This document shows positions 10,101 to 21,765 of a stretch of DNA of 64,000 nt, in pieces. Numbering within the stretch: position 1 is the stretch's first letter; every line of letters begins with the position of its first letter. The notes below the pieces were generated by a model. It was not told where the DNA came from. It saw only the letters and a list, made by a program, of their open reading frames with translations, and made no database searches. Both the position numbers and the translations under genes were made by a program. The DNA is taken from contig NC_090182.1 in assembly GCF_024679245.1 (NCBI RefSeq), positions 40,312,547 through 40,376,546 of the forward strand. Direction: 5' to 3'. The stretch comes from Pseudorasbora parva (taxonomy: Eukaryota > Chordata > Actinopteri > Cypriniformes > Gobionidae).

Positions 10101-13100
10101 ACTTAATGAATTCTTTGTCATTTCATTTGCTACTGCTCTACTATTGTTAATGTATTGTACAGCAGCCAACAAGTGTCCAGCAAACATGGAAACTCCTTCA
10201 ATACTGTTTAAAGCTAAAATAAAATAAAAAGAAACAACACGTTTGGATTGTTTAATATTTTGGGTCTTCTACGCAACTCTCACATGGTATTTCATGATAG
10301 TTTCAACTTGATTATTACTCTAAACTGCATAAAATAGTAAGAATAAAGAATGAGCAGGTGTCTACAGACATTTGATCACTGTAAACATTTATTTTAAAAA
10401 TAAGTTATTGTTTCCTTAAAATTTTGAGTTCATTGAAATAAACAATTTGAGTTAATACAATGAACATTTTTGAGAATCGACAACCTTTATTCAAATATTA
10501 TTAAAAGATATTGTAAGCATATTGCATAATTGTGTGTGTTTATTTGTGAAGATGCAGTGAGGCATGCCAAATCGTTCTGTTTTAATGATTTATCACATTT
10601 TTTATGTGGTTCAGATACAATAATATATTGAGTTTCTATTTATTAAACCAATTTCCTTCATTGTATCAACTCATTTTTTTTATTTCAATAAACTCAAAAT
10701 TTTAAGGCAACCAGGTTACTTACTTTTATAAGTTAAACCAACAATATTTTTTTACAGTGTATGTATAGATGTGTTTTCTAAGGGTTTGAGTAAACAGTGT
10801 CTTTATTGCAATTCATTAACAGCCCAGAAGGTTCACAGACTTAAAATAAGCTCAGATATATCTATACTATTATACTTGAAGAAACTGCAAATGAGGAAAA
10901 ATCTCGAAATAAGTAGTATAATTATTTGAAAGTTGCATGGGTTTGTCGGGGCGCGTGACTCACTCCTGTCGTCCAATAGAAAAGGTCCCTGAGTCATTTG
11001 AGCTCTTCTCCAGACCTTTGATTGACACCTGGCTGCCCTGGTAGAGCACCTGGTTCACCCCCCCCCCCTTTAAATATCATTGTAAATCAAATTAAATTAT
11101 ACTTATTAAAAGCACCACAATTGTAAAATTGTGTCTTCTGTTAGTTATATAGCGGGCATTATGTTAAAAAGTTCTGAAAATAAAAAAAACTGTGAACACT
11201 TGCATTCTTTGCAACACTATTAGGCCCCGTCCACAAGGAGACGCGTTTAGCTGTAACGTATACGTATACATTTTGTACAGCCAATCCGTATATTTTGCAA
11301 AACGTGGTGATGTCATCGCACTACGTCCAGCACAGTGAAAGAGTTATGGGATACAACTACGGGCACTGGGTATGCGCACATCAATATCGCGTAATTTAAT
11401 TACCGTATTTGCATTATTGTAAGGAAGGGTATGTTTAGGGTCGGGGTAGGTGTAGGCGTTAATAAAACACATCTGTTAAGTAGCAAATGTATTTATTGTT
11501 ATTTTATCGTGAGATTGTGCCTCACTTCCAACCATTGCTTTACCCCTTCTATCCATAAATCTTTTTCTCCGTTTTTAGTGTATTTCTGTGGCATACATAC
11601 TACATCGTTTTAAGTCGTTTTCATTGCTATCGCGTGGACGCAGATATTTCTTGAAACGAGGAAAAAAAAGATTGGATATACAAAAAGCTCTGGCTTCGTG
11701 TGGACGGGGCCTTAGTGTGTCCTATAGGGTTATAAAAGTTATATACACACTTCCCAGACAGCATGGTGACATTGATACAATGTTGAGTTTTTATCCAAAC
11801 AATTATTTCTGTTGAGATTGACATTTCAGTGTTTAAAGTATGTTGGATCAGCGTTGAAACTGTGATGAATGTCGACGACACAGGAGTTGTGACAGTGACA
11901 TTGAACTAACAGTGATTTGTAGATCATTCAGGTGTGCGTCTCGGCAGAACACTAGTGGCTGTTTCCCAGTCAGTGAGAAGTTTTCAAACCACGATGGGCA
12001 TTTTCAATGGCTTTACCTGATTTACTCTACACCTTTAAAAATAAAGGTGCCAGGAAGAACCAAACGTGGAGCAACGAGGAGGTAAAGTGCCTAAACAATA
12101 TTTGGTCCGACGAGCATGTCAAATAAAATAACTTGACTCATTTGCTGAAATTTTCTCCAAATTTGAAATGGTCCATTGAAGTGTAGTTGAAATATTAATG
12201 TTGTTTCTACATTTACTTGGTACATCAGATGGCAACATTGCTTTATGTTGTCGTTACGTTTCAGTTGTATTTTCTAGAATCAACATCACATTGTAACATT
12301 GATTACCAAAGATTATTTTGGATAATTTCAGTGTTGATTCATCATCAGTGATGTAGAATATCGTAGTGTAATGTTGATTCAATAGCATTACCATGACCAT
12401 TTTTATTTTACCATTGATTCAACATTTAATGTGGGTGCAAACATGATAGGGTGACTTCAGGTTGAATGGGACACTTTTTCCCAGTCATCTCAACGGCAAA
12501 AAGTGTCCCGATTAGCCTGAATTAACCCTATCGAACTGACATCAGTTCATAATGTTGATTCAATGATATTACAATAGATTTTTTTGTTGTTGAAATGTCA
12601 ACATTGTTCAAACAGTAACCGAGGGTGCAAAAGTGATGTTGAAAAAATATTCTGTAATGTTGAATCAATGATATTATCATTGATTTGTGGTTGAAATCAA
12701 AACATTGCACTAAGTAGACAAGTGGTCAAGTGCAAATTAAGTCCATTTATGTTTTTTCGCATCATGGATGTGCAGCATTCAAATCTGCAGCAACTGTGTG
12801 ACGCTATCCGGACAATATGGACCAAAATCTCTGAGGAATATTTCCAGCACCTTGTTGAATCTACGCCATGAAGAATTAAGGCAGTTCTGAAGGCAAAATT
12901 GGCTCCAACACAGAACTAGCAGAGTGTAAAACAAAGACTCATCTGCTAATGAATATAATTACACTACTTTGGCAAAAGTATTGGGACACCCCTCCAAATC
13001 ATTGAATTCAGGTGTTCACATCACTTCCATGGCCACTGCTGTATAAAATCAAGCACTAGGCATGCAGACGCATCTACAAACATTTGTGAAAGAATGGGTC

Positions 13101-16100
13101 CCTCTCAGGAGCTCAGTGAACTCAAGCGTGGTACCGCAAAATTGCCACCTGTGCAATAAGTCCATTTGTGAAATGTCCTCGCTACTAAATATTCTAGGAT
13201 AAACTATAAGTGGTATTAGAACAAAGTGGAAGTAATTGGTAACAACAGCAACTCACCCACAAAGTGTAGGCCACGTAAAAATCACAGAGAGGGGTCAGCG
13301 CATGTTGAGGCGCACAGTGGGCAGAAGTCACCAACTTTCTGCAGAGTCAATAGTTACAGACCTCCAAACTTCATGTGGCCTTCAGATTAGCTTAAAGAAC
13401 AGTGCGTAGAGAGCTTCATGGAATGGGTTTCCATGGCCGAGCAGCTCGTCCAAGCCTTACATCACCAAGTCCAATGCAAATCACACCGCCTCTGGACTGT
13501 GCAGTGGAGACGTGTTCTCTGGAGTGACCATCACACTTCTCTGTCTGGCAAACCGATTGAGGAGTCTAGGTTTGGCTGTTGCCAGGAGAACGGTACTTGC
13601 CTGAATGCATTGTGCCATGTGTAAAATTTAGTAGAGGGGGGATTATGGTGTGGGCTTTTTTTAGCGGTTCGTTCCAGTGAAAGGAACTCTTAATGCCTCA
13701 GAATACCAAGTCATTTTGGACAATTTCATGCTCCAACTTTGTAGAAGCAGTTTGGGGATGGCCCCTTCCTGTTCCAACATGACTGCGCACCAGTGCACAA
13801 AGCAAGGTCTATAATTCAAGGTCCAAATTGATCCACCTTTGGGATGAATTAGAGCGGAGACTGTGAGCTAGGTCTTTTCGTCCAACATCAGTGCCTGACC
13901 TCACAAATGTGCTTCTAGAAGAATGGTCAAACATTCCCATAAACACACTCTAAACCTTGTGGAAAGCCTTCCCATATAGCTGTAAAGCATGGGATAACTC
14001 CATATTAAACCCTACGGATAAGGAATGGGATTTCATTAAAGTTCATTTGCATATAAAGTCAGGCGTCCCAAAACATTTGACAATAGTGTACTCTTTAATC
14101 ACAATCACACTACGTTTTATCACAATTTGACTTTTATTGAGAATAATTGTGTGGTCCAAATAATATATTTTAATTTTACACTTGATTTAATTATTAGCCT
14201 CATCAATAAAGATGTAATGTGGCACCTTGCTGATCAAGACAAGACATATTTACTCTACTATACTCTAAAAACCGGCAGCAGTCAAAAAGATGAAGGTTGA
14301 AAATAGAGATAGCAGAGTAGAGATGAGATGAAATGAGAGGCATAGATAAGTTGACCTACTTTCTTTGTAATGTTTTCCAAATCTTGATTGGTTTGTTTCA
14401 GGATATCTCCCACTTTGAAGATCGGACAGAACGGATCCTTCTCTGGGTGAAAATTACAAGTCTTAATGTAAGTTGTGTTAATGCTTGAAGGGAAACTGCC
14501 CCTGTGAAATGAGAGAAACAGAAGTCTTAAGCAATTTTAGGCTATTATTATCCTTTGGGCTATTTAAATTCCCTTTCTTTCAAAATGTTTATGAATTAAG
14601 TTTAGAGCTATCAATACATTTTAATTTAATTATTGACATTAATCAAGTTAATCACAAGGCAACTGAAATGCACATTGTGGCAGATGAATAAAACATTTAA
14701 CATGAACAGTCCACTCAACATATTTTTTGTTTTACCTTTGTACCATTTAACATACCGGTAAGTCTATAATTTGGCCCATATTTTGCAATAGATTTTTTAA
14801 AAGAATAATTAACTGTAGTACATTCATACATAGAATTGGCAGCCCTAATTTAAATGATTAATAAGCGTTTTAAAAATAAAATGGCTTCTCGCAACAGTAA
14901 AGTTTTTAACCCTTTGGAGAGGTAAGGCACTCACCTAATGACATCAAACCTGGGGAAGCGAATGCTGTTTTTGATGAAGATGGTGAAGTTCTCCACCTCT
15001 TTCATTGGCACTCTGAGAGTGAGCAGATGAATTAATGTCTCTAGGGTTAAAACTTTCAAACACTTTTAATCCAATTTGGATTACAAGTGCAAAAGGTTGC
15101 ACTGTTTCTTACCCAGAAATGCTGTCATTCTCTGCAGGGCACCAGCCTTCAATTTCACACCATCCTTCAGTGCCATTTGTAACATTATTGTTCAAGCACT
15201 TGCCTGTTATAATACCTGTGAGAAAGGAGCGATGCATCTGAAGCAGCCTCAAAAATATTAGCATGCTTCTCTGCTACATAGTTAGTATAATAGAAAGAGA
15301 ACAAACTCACCATTCCCATTATTATTTTTTATGCAGTCAGCATCAGTTGTGCAGTTCTTTTCAGTCTAACAGACAAAGGAAGAGTAGAGAGAGAGAGTGT
15401 GTGTGTGTAAGTACCTAAGGGTGCATATTTAAAGTATAGAAGAAAGTCAGCTGAGGTTTGCGTGTCACCTCAGGGCACCGTCCTTGCATCTGATTGGGTG
15501 TGATGACCATGTTGGTGATGATAGAGAACATTGAAGCACCCTGAAAAATTTGCAGAAACGTTCTCCTCAGACATAGACTTTGAAGAAAATGGGGATTCGA
15601 TACGTAATTATGTAGAGTTTCGTACAATTATTATTTTTTTTTTACTGCTTGTTTAAATTGCTTAATTAAAATGAGCTAAAGCAACACAATTGCTATACAG
15701 TTGGTCCAAACTTAATTTGATTGTGTTCAATCCACTTAAATATAAATCAAACTGAAGTCGAACTTAATCTGTTTATGTTGTGTTACATGAATGATTTGTA
15801 TGGGGGTAGATTTGTTGCATTATTCCAAACAAATATTTTGTTATCCACAAATAAATGTGAAGAGATTCACAAAAATTAATGAATGCCAGTGCGGAGTTGT
15901 TTGGAACTATTGAGAGCTCTATGGCTCTGGTCAGCACAATATGGCCGTCATCTGATTGGCCTAAGTAGACGGTGGGTGGAGTCTACCTATTTGTGGATTT
16001 GTGTGAGTAGACGCTAGCCTGGATGCCAGCCGAACTTAGCCCCGCCCACAACTTTTTTAGGTCGGGCGGTTCGGTCTGGACTCGATCCATAGAGGAGTGA

Positions 16101-19100
16101 TTATCGCCGAACAGAAACTGTTCAGACCAATGAAATCATCAGGGCGGGCTTTAGACAATGATGGACAGATTATAAACAGTAGCGTAATCATGAACGTCAT
16201 CAAAGGGGCTTGGATTATATTTGTTCGAATCCTAAACGGAGAGCTTGTTTGTATCTGCATTCACCTTCACTATTTCTCTCAGAAATGATGATCATGTTGG
16301 GTAAGTACTCTGTGTATCCTTAAATTCTTTTATTTTTTAACAACACCTGCAAAGTTCGTTTATTCCAGCGCGTGTAGAGACAGGGTTGCCAAGTTACAAA
16401 GCCTGCCAACTACTAGCCCAAAACAATAGCTTCTCGGGGGGTTCTCCGGAAGAAAAAAAAGGTGTTTGGGGGGTAAAATGTGTGTTATTTTGGCATGGTT
16501 GCCCGCTAAAATGCGCACTCATGGGTCTATATATCACATAATCGTCGCTTCAACCTGTGAAAAAAAAAAGCGGACTTGGCAACACAGTGCAGTTGAGTTC
16601 TGTTGACATTTGACAACTAGCGTAATGCATTGCTTCGTTGCTCTGATTGGTTGTAGGTCTATCCAATTGATGCCATTCCTGGTTCGGTTGAAACACACCC
16701 CATAATCACAGCCCAATGGAGCAGTTTCAGACTCATATTCTGACTAGAATTGAGTATGACCACGTCAGGCTAAGTAGACGCTAGAAATGTTTCAAAATCC
16801 GCGCGCTGTGCTGCGATTTACAAATGTGCAAGCAGACATCCACCAATGCAGAGGAAGCCATCAACAAATGCACAGGAAGCGATTCACAAATGAACGCAAG
16901 GCAAGAGTTGTGTGTTTGTGACATAAAAACAAATGTGTGGATATTTTTGTTATTCACAAATGCCATTGTATTTATTTGTGAATCTAGTTCATTTTTGTGA
17001 AACTCCTGCATATACTTGTGGATCTCATTCTATTTATTTGTGAATTTTTTTTCATTTTTGTGACTCTCTTTACATTTATTTGTGGATAACAATCTATTTT
17101 TTTGGAATAATGCAACAAAACTACCCCCATAGATTTGTGTAGCATTATATTTTAGGGCACTTTTTGTGTTTCGTTGCCTCTTCTTGACGGATCGCTTCCT
17201 GTTCTCCTGAGTTGTAAGTCGCTTTGGATAAAAGCGTCTGCTAAATGCATAAATGTAAATGTAAATGTAAATGTAACTGAAACTGGACGGGGCTTGTTTG
17301 TTCCCAGCATGATTTGCATTATGGCAAAATCAAGAGCAAGTAAATGTTGTTATTTTATATGTAAAAGTGTTTTTTAATGTATGTTTGGCCAAAATGAGAA
17401 AGGGGGCGACTTGATTGTGTTTAATAGAGTTTAATAGTCAATTATGTTGGAATTATTAGAACATTTTAAATTATTGTGGGTTACCATTGGGGAGAAGAGT
17501 GGAGAATTTGCTTAGGTTGTGGACTGAAACAACTAATGTCATAATGACTTTGCTGAAGGAGCTATTAATGCTTAGCATTTAAGATGCTAATGTTTTCTCT
17601 TGCTAGCTAAACGTTTGTCAGCTAGCTAGAGCAGTATTATAATTCAGTTATTTAACATTAAAGTATATGAAATTGAAGTGAATGTCTGAATCATGACAGG
17701 ATGTCATATAAAATTCACTTTGAAACTACTAAATTGAGTCACTAAAAATGTATTAATTCCATGATGTTGAAATCACAAATTATGTTTGTTTAACGCAATT
17801 CATTAATGTGGGACAGATGTACACAATTAAATAATGTAAATCCAACACACTTTTTTTTCAGTGTATTTCAACACTAAGATGCACGTTTGCTGACCTGTGA
17901 TGGAACTACATAGTCTGCTACGTCCATCACACGGTTAGAGAATTTGCCCAAGCCCTTCACTTTGGTCATGACCGCAGACTCAATCCCAGTGTCCCGGGTC
18001 TGATGTCCTTTTTCATGTATGAACACCCAACTAAAAAACACAAACATGCACATAACAACAAATAAGTGATCGAAACAGGTCATAATTAAGATCATCGATT
18101 AAAAAAAAAAAAAAAAATGTTAAAATGTAATTCATAATAAACAGGCTAATTAACAATTACTCCCATAGTTATTGACAGCACAGAATCTCATCTCATCACT
18201 TTTGATGAATACGCTATTTTCTATTTATAATACATTTTGTCGTTAATGGTTATTATTCAGTATTCTGGTTTGTCTGTCATCAGTTACACTGTAAAAAATT
18301 ATTTAGAAAAAAAGTTACCTGGTTGACTTAAAATTTTGAGTTCATTGAAATTAAAATTTTGAGTTAATACAATGAACATTTTTTGAGATTCGACAACCTT
18401 TATTAAAAGATTATTAAAAGATTTTGTAAGCATATTGGGTAATAATGTGTGTGTTATTTCTGATGACGCAGTGAAACATGCCAAATTGTGCTGTTTTCAT
18501 GATTTATCACATTTTTTTATGTGGTTCAGATACAAAAATATTTTGAGTTTCTATTTATTAAACTAATTTCCTTCATTGTATTAACTCAAATTTTTAATTT
18601 CAATAAACTCAAAATTTTAAGGCAACCAGGTTACTTTTTTAAGTTAAACCAACAAAAACCACCACAAATTTTTTTACAGTGTAGTTAATTATTCAACTAA
18701 ATCAAAATTCTATTTTAAATAGATAAGTTGGTTTAGTGTTTTTCATTAATGACACTTTAATATATATATATATTAATATGAATTTTATCAAAAGTAATTG
18801 AGGGGTAGAATGGGGGCTTCTTATCCCAGATTACGGAGCAACCTATAGACAAAGAAGCCTTCTTTGAATAATTTAACATTTTGTTTGATGACATACGAAT
18901 TAGCAAATGTTTCTGTTTATTTCCTAATGACACATTGGCTCATGCATGATCGCCTTGCACATGCTAAACTTATCTAAATATGTTCCAGATTTAAGGTAAA
19001 TGCACATTTCTTAAGCGGGGCATCTTCCTCTATGTTACCCTATACATGTTTTCTTTTTTGATGATCGGAGTCATTAACTAATGTTTCACTTACACCCAAT

Positions 19101-19472
19101 TCGCAACAAAAACAACAAAAAATATTAAACATTACAGTCACAAACCTTCATATTTCAAAACATTTCCATACATTTCCAAAGGTCCATTTTCTGCTCAAAA
19201 AACCATCAAGTAGAATCCCATCACTGCATTCAAACCTATTTTCTGTTGTCCTCTAATTTACAAGCCCTTAAACCAACACTCTCATATTAGAAATGAGTTT
19301 AAATGAATATTAGCCATAAGGAAATAATCAAAGCTTACCCGATGAAATACAGAATAATTAACAGCTGGACGAAACGGTTGATGACTCCAACAGACCAGCT
19401 CTTCACCACAACCGATTTGGCTGTTTCATAGACGAAGAAATCACTGATGAAGCGCATTACTCTGGGAGCCAT
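7031..19472 (-). CDS. p2rx3: P2X purinoceptor 3, ATP-gated cation channel
   Basis: Twelve coding exons (transcript order): 19339-19472, 17895-18030, 15469-15540, 15311-15365, 15113-15215, 14935-15012, 14360-14501, 7966-8102, 7553-7646, 7415-7480, 7250-7327, 7031-7156. All junctions are GT-AG and in phase; total 1221 nt, 406 aa plus stop (human about 397). Trimeric P2X channels open to Na+/Ca2+ on binding extracellular ATP; P2X3 serves sensory neurons. The N-terminus has [18 protein letters not shown] (TM1 follows, about 30-48), and the ectodomain has ten cysteines. ATP-site residues are K68/K70 (MTKVKG), N284-F285-R286 (GYNFRF) and K304 (TLYKAYAIR). TM2 spans about 325-350, followed by YKAKK (YxxxK). 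The tail [12 protein letters not shown] resembles the P2X3 tail, arguing against P2X2 or P2X4. Sequons occur at N118, N143, N146, N175, N201 and N236. Which teleost paralogue (a or b) is unclear. Intron 7 (6.3 kb) holds a copy of exon 12. Confidence 0.95.
9594..11046. repeat. Second copy of the p2rx3 3'-end block, inside intron 7
   Basis: Same orientation as the source at 5652-7117. It contains a truncated Angel-like MITE, the TA-flanked MITE, the p2rx3 AATAAA, the 3' UTR and 86 bp of coding exon 12 including its stop codon. It lacks the exon 12 splice acceptor. It sits a few bases from the right end of the TTAA element at 8435-11069. Both junctions show GAG (ACTGAG-TG on the left, TAGAG-CACC on the right), a possible microhomology. 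Confidence 0.9.
10961..11046 (-). pseudogene. Duplicate of part of p2rx3 exon 12 (no acceptor)
   Basis: Identical over 86 bp to 7032-7117, sense to the host gene and located between exons 7 and 8. The only upstream AG is in GGGGTGAACCAG preceded by a G run, a poor acceptor. Splicing exon 7 into it would change the frame. It is probably inert as an exon, although its downstream poly(A) signal is intact. Confidence 0.75.
11221..11714. mobile_element. MITE with TAGGCCCCGTCCAC ends
   Basis: The left end TAGGCCCCGTCCACAAGG is matched in inverse by GTGTGGACGGGGCCTTA. About 494 bp, no transposase. It lies in p2rx3 intron 7. The end sequence resembles hAT-type MITEs but no clean 8-bp target duplication was seen. 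Confidence 0.65.
11755..12720. repeat. Repetitive AT-rich block with recurring AACATTGATTC motifs
   Basis: Variants of ATGTTGATTCAATGATATTACC recur many times in both orientations, interspersed with GTTGAAATCAACATTG-like phrases. This looks like a degenerate foldback or satellite-like repeat within p2rx3 intron 7. There are no exons. Confidence 0.45.
12962..14088 (+). mobile_element. Degenerate Tc1-like transposon
   Basis: The ends CACTACTTTGGCAAAAGTATTGGGACAC and CGTCCCAAAACATTTGACAATAGTG (given here in part) are flanked by TA. The interior contains a broken Tc1-like transposase on the plus strand. It starts near 13094 ([16 protein letters not shown]) and has fragments such as AYITKSNA-like and [21 protein letters not shown] text in different frames. 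It is inactive and lies in p2rx3 intron 7. The same family recurs at 29412 and 32553. Confidence 0.75.
15797..17130. mobile_element. Foldback MITE (TATGGGGGTAG ends) hosting another element
   Basis: The left side TATGGGGGTAGATTTGTTGC is mirrored on the right by GCAACAAAACTACCCCCATA. Both arms carry repeated ATTTGTGGATAACAA-like text. A second element occupies 16015-16772. It lies in p2rx3 intron 2 (15541-17894). Confidence 0.65.
16015..16772. mobile_element. 758-bp DNA element nested in a foldback MITE
   Basis: The ends TAGCCTG and CAGGCTA are inverted, and the flanks carry a perfect 9-bp direct repeat AGTAGACGC (16006-16014 and 16773-16781). The interior is non-coding. A target duplication of 8-9 bp suggests a hAT or Mutator-like origin. 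It inserted after the host foldback element. Confidence 0.65.
17207..17275 (+). repeat. L2-type retrotransposon or SINE 3' tail
   Basis: Contains TTGTAAGTCGCTTTGGATAA and AGCGTCTGCTAAATG followed by repeats of AAATGT. This is the widespread 3' end shared by fish L2 LINEs and the SINEs they mobilise. Only the tail is present. Confidence 0.7.
18287..18681. mobile_element. TA-flanked MITE, third copy
   Basis: Same CACTGTAAA...TTTACAGTG ends and inner arms as 6445-6830, flanked by TA (18285-18286, 18682-18683). It lies between p2rx3 exons 1 and 2 and is an independent insertion. Confidence 0.7.
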
Positions 19473-21513
19473 AGTAGAAGTGTGTGTATGCTAACAAGTG
19501 TACGCTGAAGAAAGTCTTGAGATCCAGTTCAGGACAAACCAGTGTGTTCCTCTCTACTGTGCGTCTGCTCAATGAGGGATCTTATTTTACTTGACAAACT
19601 GGGACTAAATACTTTTGACCACAATTTCCCTCCCATTTTCATGGTAATGCCCATCGGGCCCCAAGGGGCCTTGGCTGCATTTCCTTAATAGCCTGCCCAT
19701 TTGCTCATCTCTTCTCAGCTTTATTTTAAGGATTTTGTATTTTTTTTTTTTTTTTACAAACCAAACCTTTAATAAATATAAACACATCTACATCTAAATA
19801 TAACAGTTGATTTGTTGAAGCTCATTAGGCACACATACTGTAAATTGACTGTATTCCACATAGTGACTCTGGGTTTGTCTTTGGTCATTTTACCGCATAC
19901 AGCCACAATATGACCATTGACCACTGCTGTTTTTATTTTTCCTCCAAAAATTGCAATCATGTTGATATTTTTTTTAGTAAGTACATTTTTAAAAACTCCA
20001 AACTGTTCATCCTTGTCACATAACTATCAAGTCAGTCCTTCAAAACCAAGACTAGCATAGGGAAATTGATTTTGAACCATAACTTATAAACCTTCAAAGA
20101 CCTACTGTGAGCAAGGTTGTTAATCAATGCTATTTGCTGCTGTTGAAGCCATCAGTCTGCATTATTTCAAATTATGTTTGAAGTAATTTAAACATAATTT
20201 GAAATAATGCATGTTTAACAGCAGAATTTGTTGTAAAAATTACATTACCCACGATGCTCTACAGAAAATTCCACCAATCAAACAAGCAAAATACACCAAA
20301 ATAACTCTTTAGCTCCGCCCACTCCCATGAAGCACTTCCATAAGCCCATAAAAAAAGTAATCGAGTCAGTCTCCATACACTGTCAAAATACAGAAATATA
20401 TTACTGGTATTACCGGTTATATATTATTACTTTAAAATGGAACCAGTATTTAATATAACTGATCACACATTTTTTTCAAATTATTTTCATGGCTTAAATA
20501 TCACATATTATATGTGTTTTGTTTTCCAAAAGAGTTTAACGGGGTCATGAATTAAGAAATCATATCTTTCATGAGCTTTTGACATATAAGAGGTCATCAT
20601 ACTATAAGAATATCCTGAATATCCGGTCTTAAAAGGTGCATGTTAGCGCCTTAGAGTGTATTATGAAAACAAAAATCATTTTAATGAGATTGAGATATGC
20701 CAGTGCCATATTGAAATGCCATTAAATACAATTTTAAAACAAAAAATGAAGCATAATTAAACCAGTTTATTAAATAGCAATAGAAATATTTCACATGTAA
20801 AGATGCACGATTTATTTTATAACATCACATCCAATCTCGAAGTCAACAGAATGAAAGTTTAGACTAAAAGTACCCACTAAACACACAAAATATCAATACT
20901 AAGCTTCTGAAAGGAAAATACTTACATATTTTTTTTTCTACGTGAATTTTACATGCTGAAAGATTATGTAAAATTGTAAAACGTGTTTATTCTAATGCCT
21001 GATCTGTGACCAGTGATTTCTGATATGTAATGATTCATGTATAGTCAGGTGTTCTTTGTGTGTCAGTAAACCAAACCAGTGACTGAACGGTCACCTTCAT
21101 GCTGTTTATAATAATAATCCGTTATTTAAACGGTGATTATATTATATATAAAAAGTGATCAAAGAACGCTCCCTTTACTATCACTGGAGCTGTCAATCAA
21201 ACAGTGTGAGTGTATCAGTGACTGAGTTCTGAACTCTCTCAGTTATAATCATCAAAATTAAAAGAAAAAACATCTGAAATATATCAATCTTTGTTTAATG
21301 AATGAATATGATATAAAAGTTTAACTTTTTGAATGAAATTTGTGAATTTGTGACTTTTTGATGATATTCTAATTATATGACCAGCACCTGTAATGCTATA
21401 TTTAACACTTTTCACCAATAGTTAACCGTGAGAGCTATAATAGTAAAAACGTGCTAGAAGTTTTCAAGAGAGTTCCACATGTAATACTAGCTATTTCATA
21501 TGTAAAGATCACA
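19473..21513. other. p2rx3 upstream region with dispersed repeats
   Basis: The p2rx3 promoter should lie just right of 19473. An A/T-rich AAGTAAAATAAG on the minus strand near 19578-19590 is the only weak TATA-like candidate. At 20055-20330 is a dispersed repeat whose inverted partner is at about 42425-42600. At 20545-20640 is the start of a GAATTAAGAAATCA-type MITE also seen at 45045. No coding exon is seen. Confidence 0.4.
20641..20975. repeat. Diverged third copy of the p2rx3-downstream repeat, lacking the MITE
   Basis: Matches 5500-5582 joined directly to 5906-6160, reading across the point where the Angel-like MITE sits in the other copies. GCCATTAAATACAA here corresponds to GCCATTAA + MITE + TTAAATAAAA there. 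It is therefore an empty site, more diverged than the 5652/9594 pair, and shows that the underlying sequence is itself a dispersed repeat. Confidence 0.75.
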
Positions 21514-21765
21514 CAATCACAGCAGTGGGTGTTTACACTGAAGTCTCACAGCAGCCAATCACAGCAGTGGGCGTTTACACTGAAGTCTCACATCAGCCAA
21601 TCACAGCAGTGGGCGTTTACACTGAAGTCTCACAGTAGCCAATCACAGCAGTGGGCGTTTACACTGAAGTCTCACATCAGCCAATCACAGCAGTGGGCGT
21701 TTACACTGAAGTCTCACAGCAGCCAATCACAGCAGTGGGCGTTTACACTGAAGTCTCACAGCAGA
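21514..21765. repeat. 42-bp minisatellite, 6 copies
   Basis: The unit begins CAATCACAGCAGTGGGCGTT and continues TACACTGAAGTCTCACAGCAGC. Six nearly identical units fill 252 bp; they differ mainly at CAGCAGC/CATCAGC/CAGTAGC. The period is a multiple of three, so it appears as an ORF with a 14-residue period (SQQWAFTLKSH), which is not evidence of a protein. Located about 2 kb upstream of p2rx3. Confidence 0.95.

Larger units (their letters stand above)
8435..11069. mobile_element. TTAA-flanked DNA element, interrupted by the duplicated p2rx3 block
   Basis: The ends read AGGGGGGGGTGAAATGC and TTCACCCCCCCC and are flanked by TTAA (8431-8434 and 11070-11073). The body from 8435 to 9593 is a non-autonomous element about 1.2 kb long once the insertion at 9594-11046 is removed. 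Residual coding-like text KKCVF and later AVPAIK, followed by a GTGAGT donor, suggests an internally deleted THAP exon; this is a tentative reading. It lies in p2rx3 intron 7. Confidence 0.7.

Noticed and set aside
7031..19472. Assignment to P2X2 or P2X4 instead of P2X3
   Set aside because: [34 protein letters not shown] and the SGTFSIG tail are P2X3-like; P2X4 and P2X2 differ at these places.
21514..21765. CRISPR-like repeat array
   Set aside because: Units are directly adjacent without unique spacers and the window is vertebrate.
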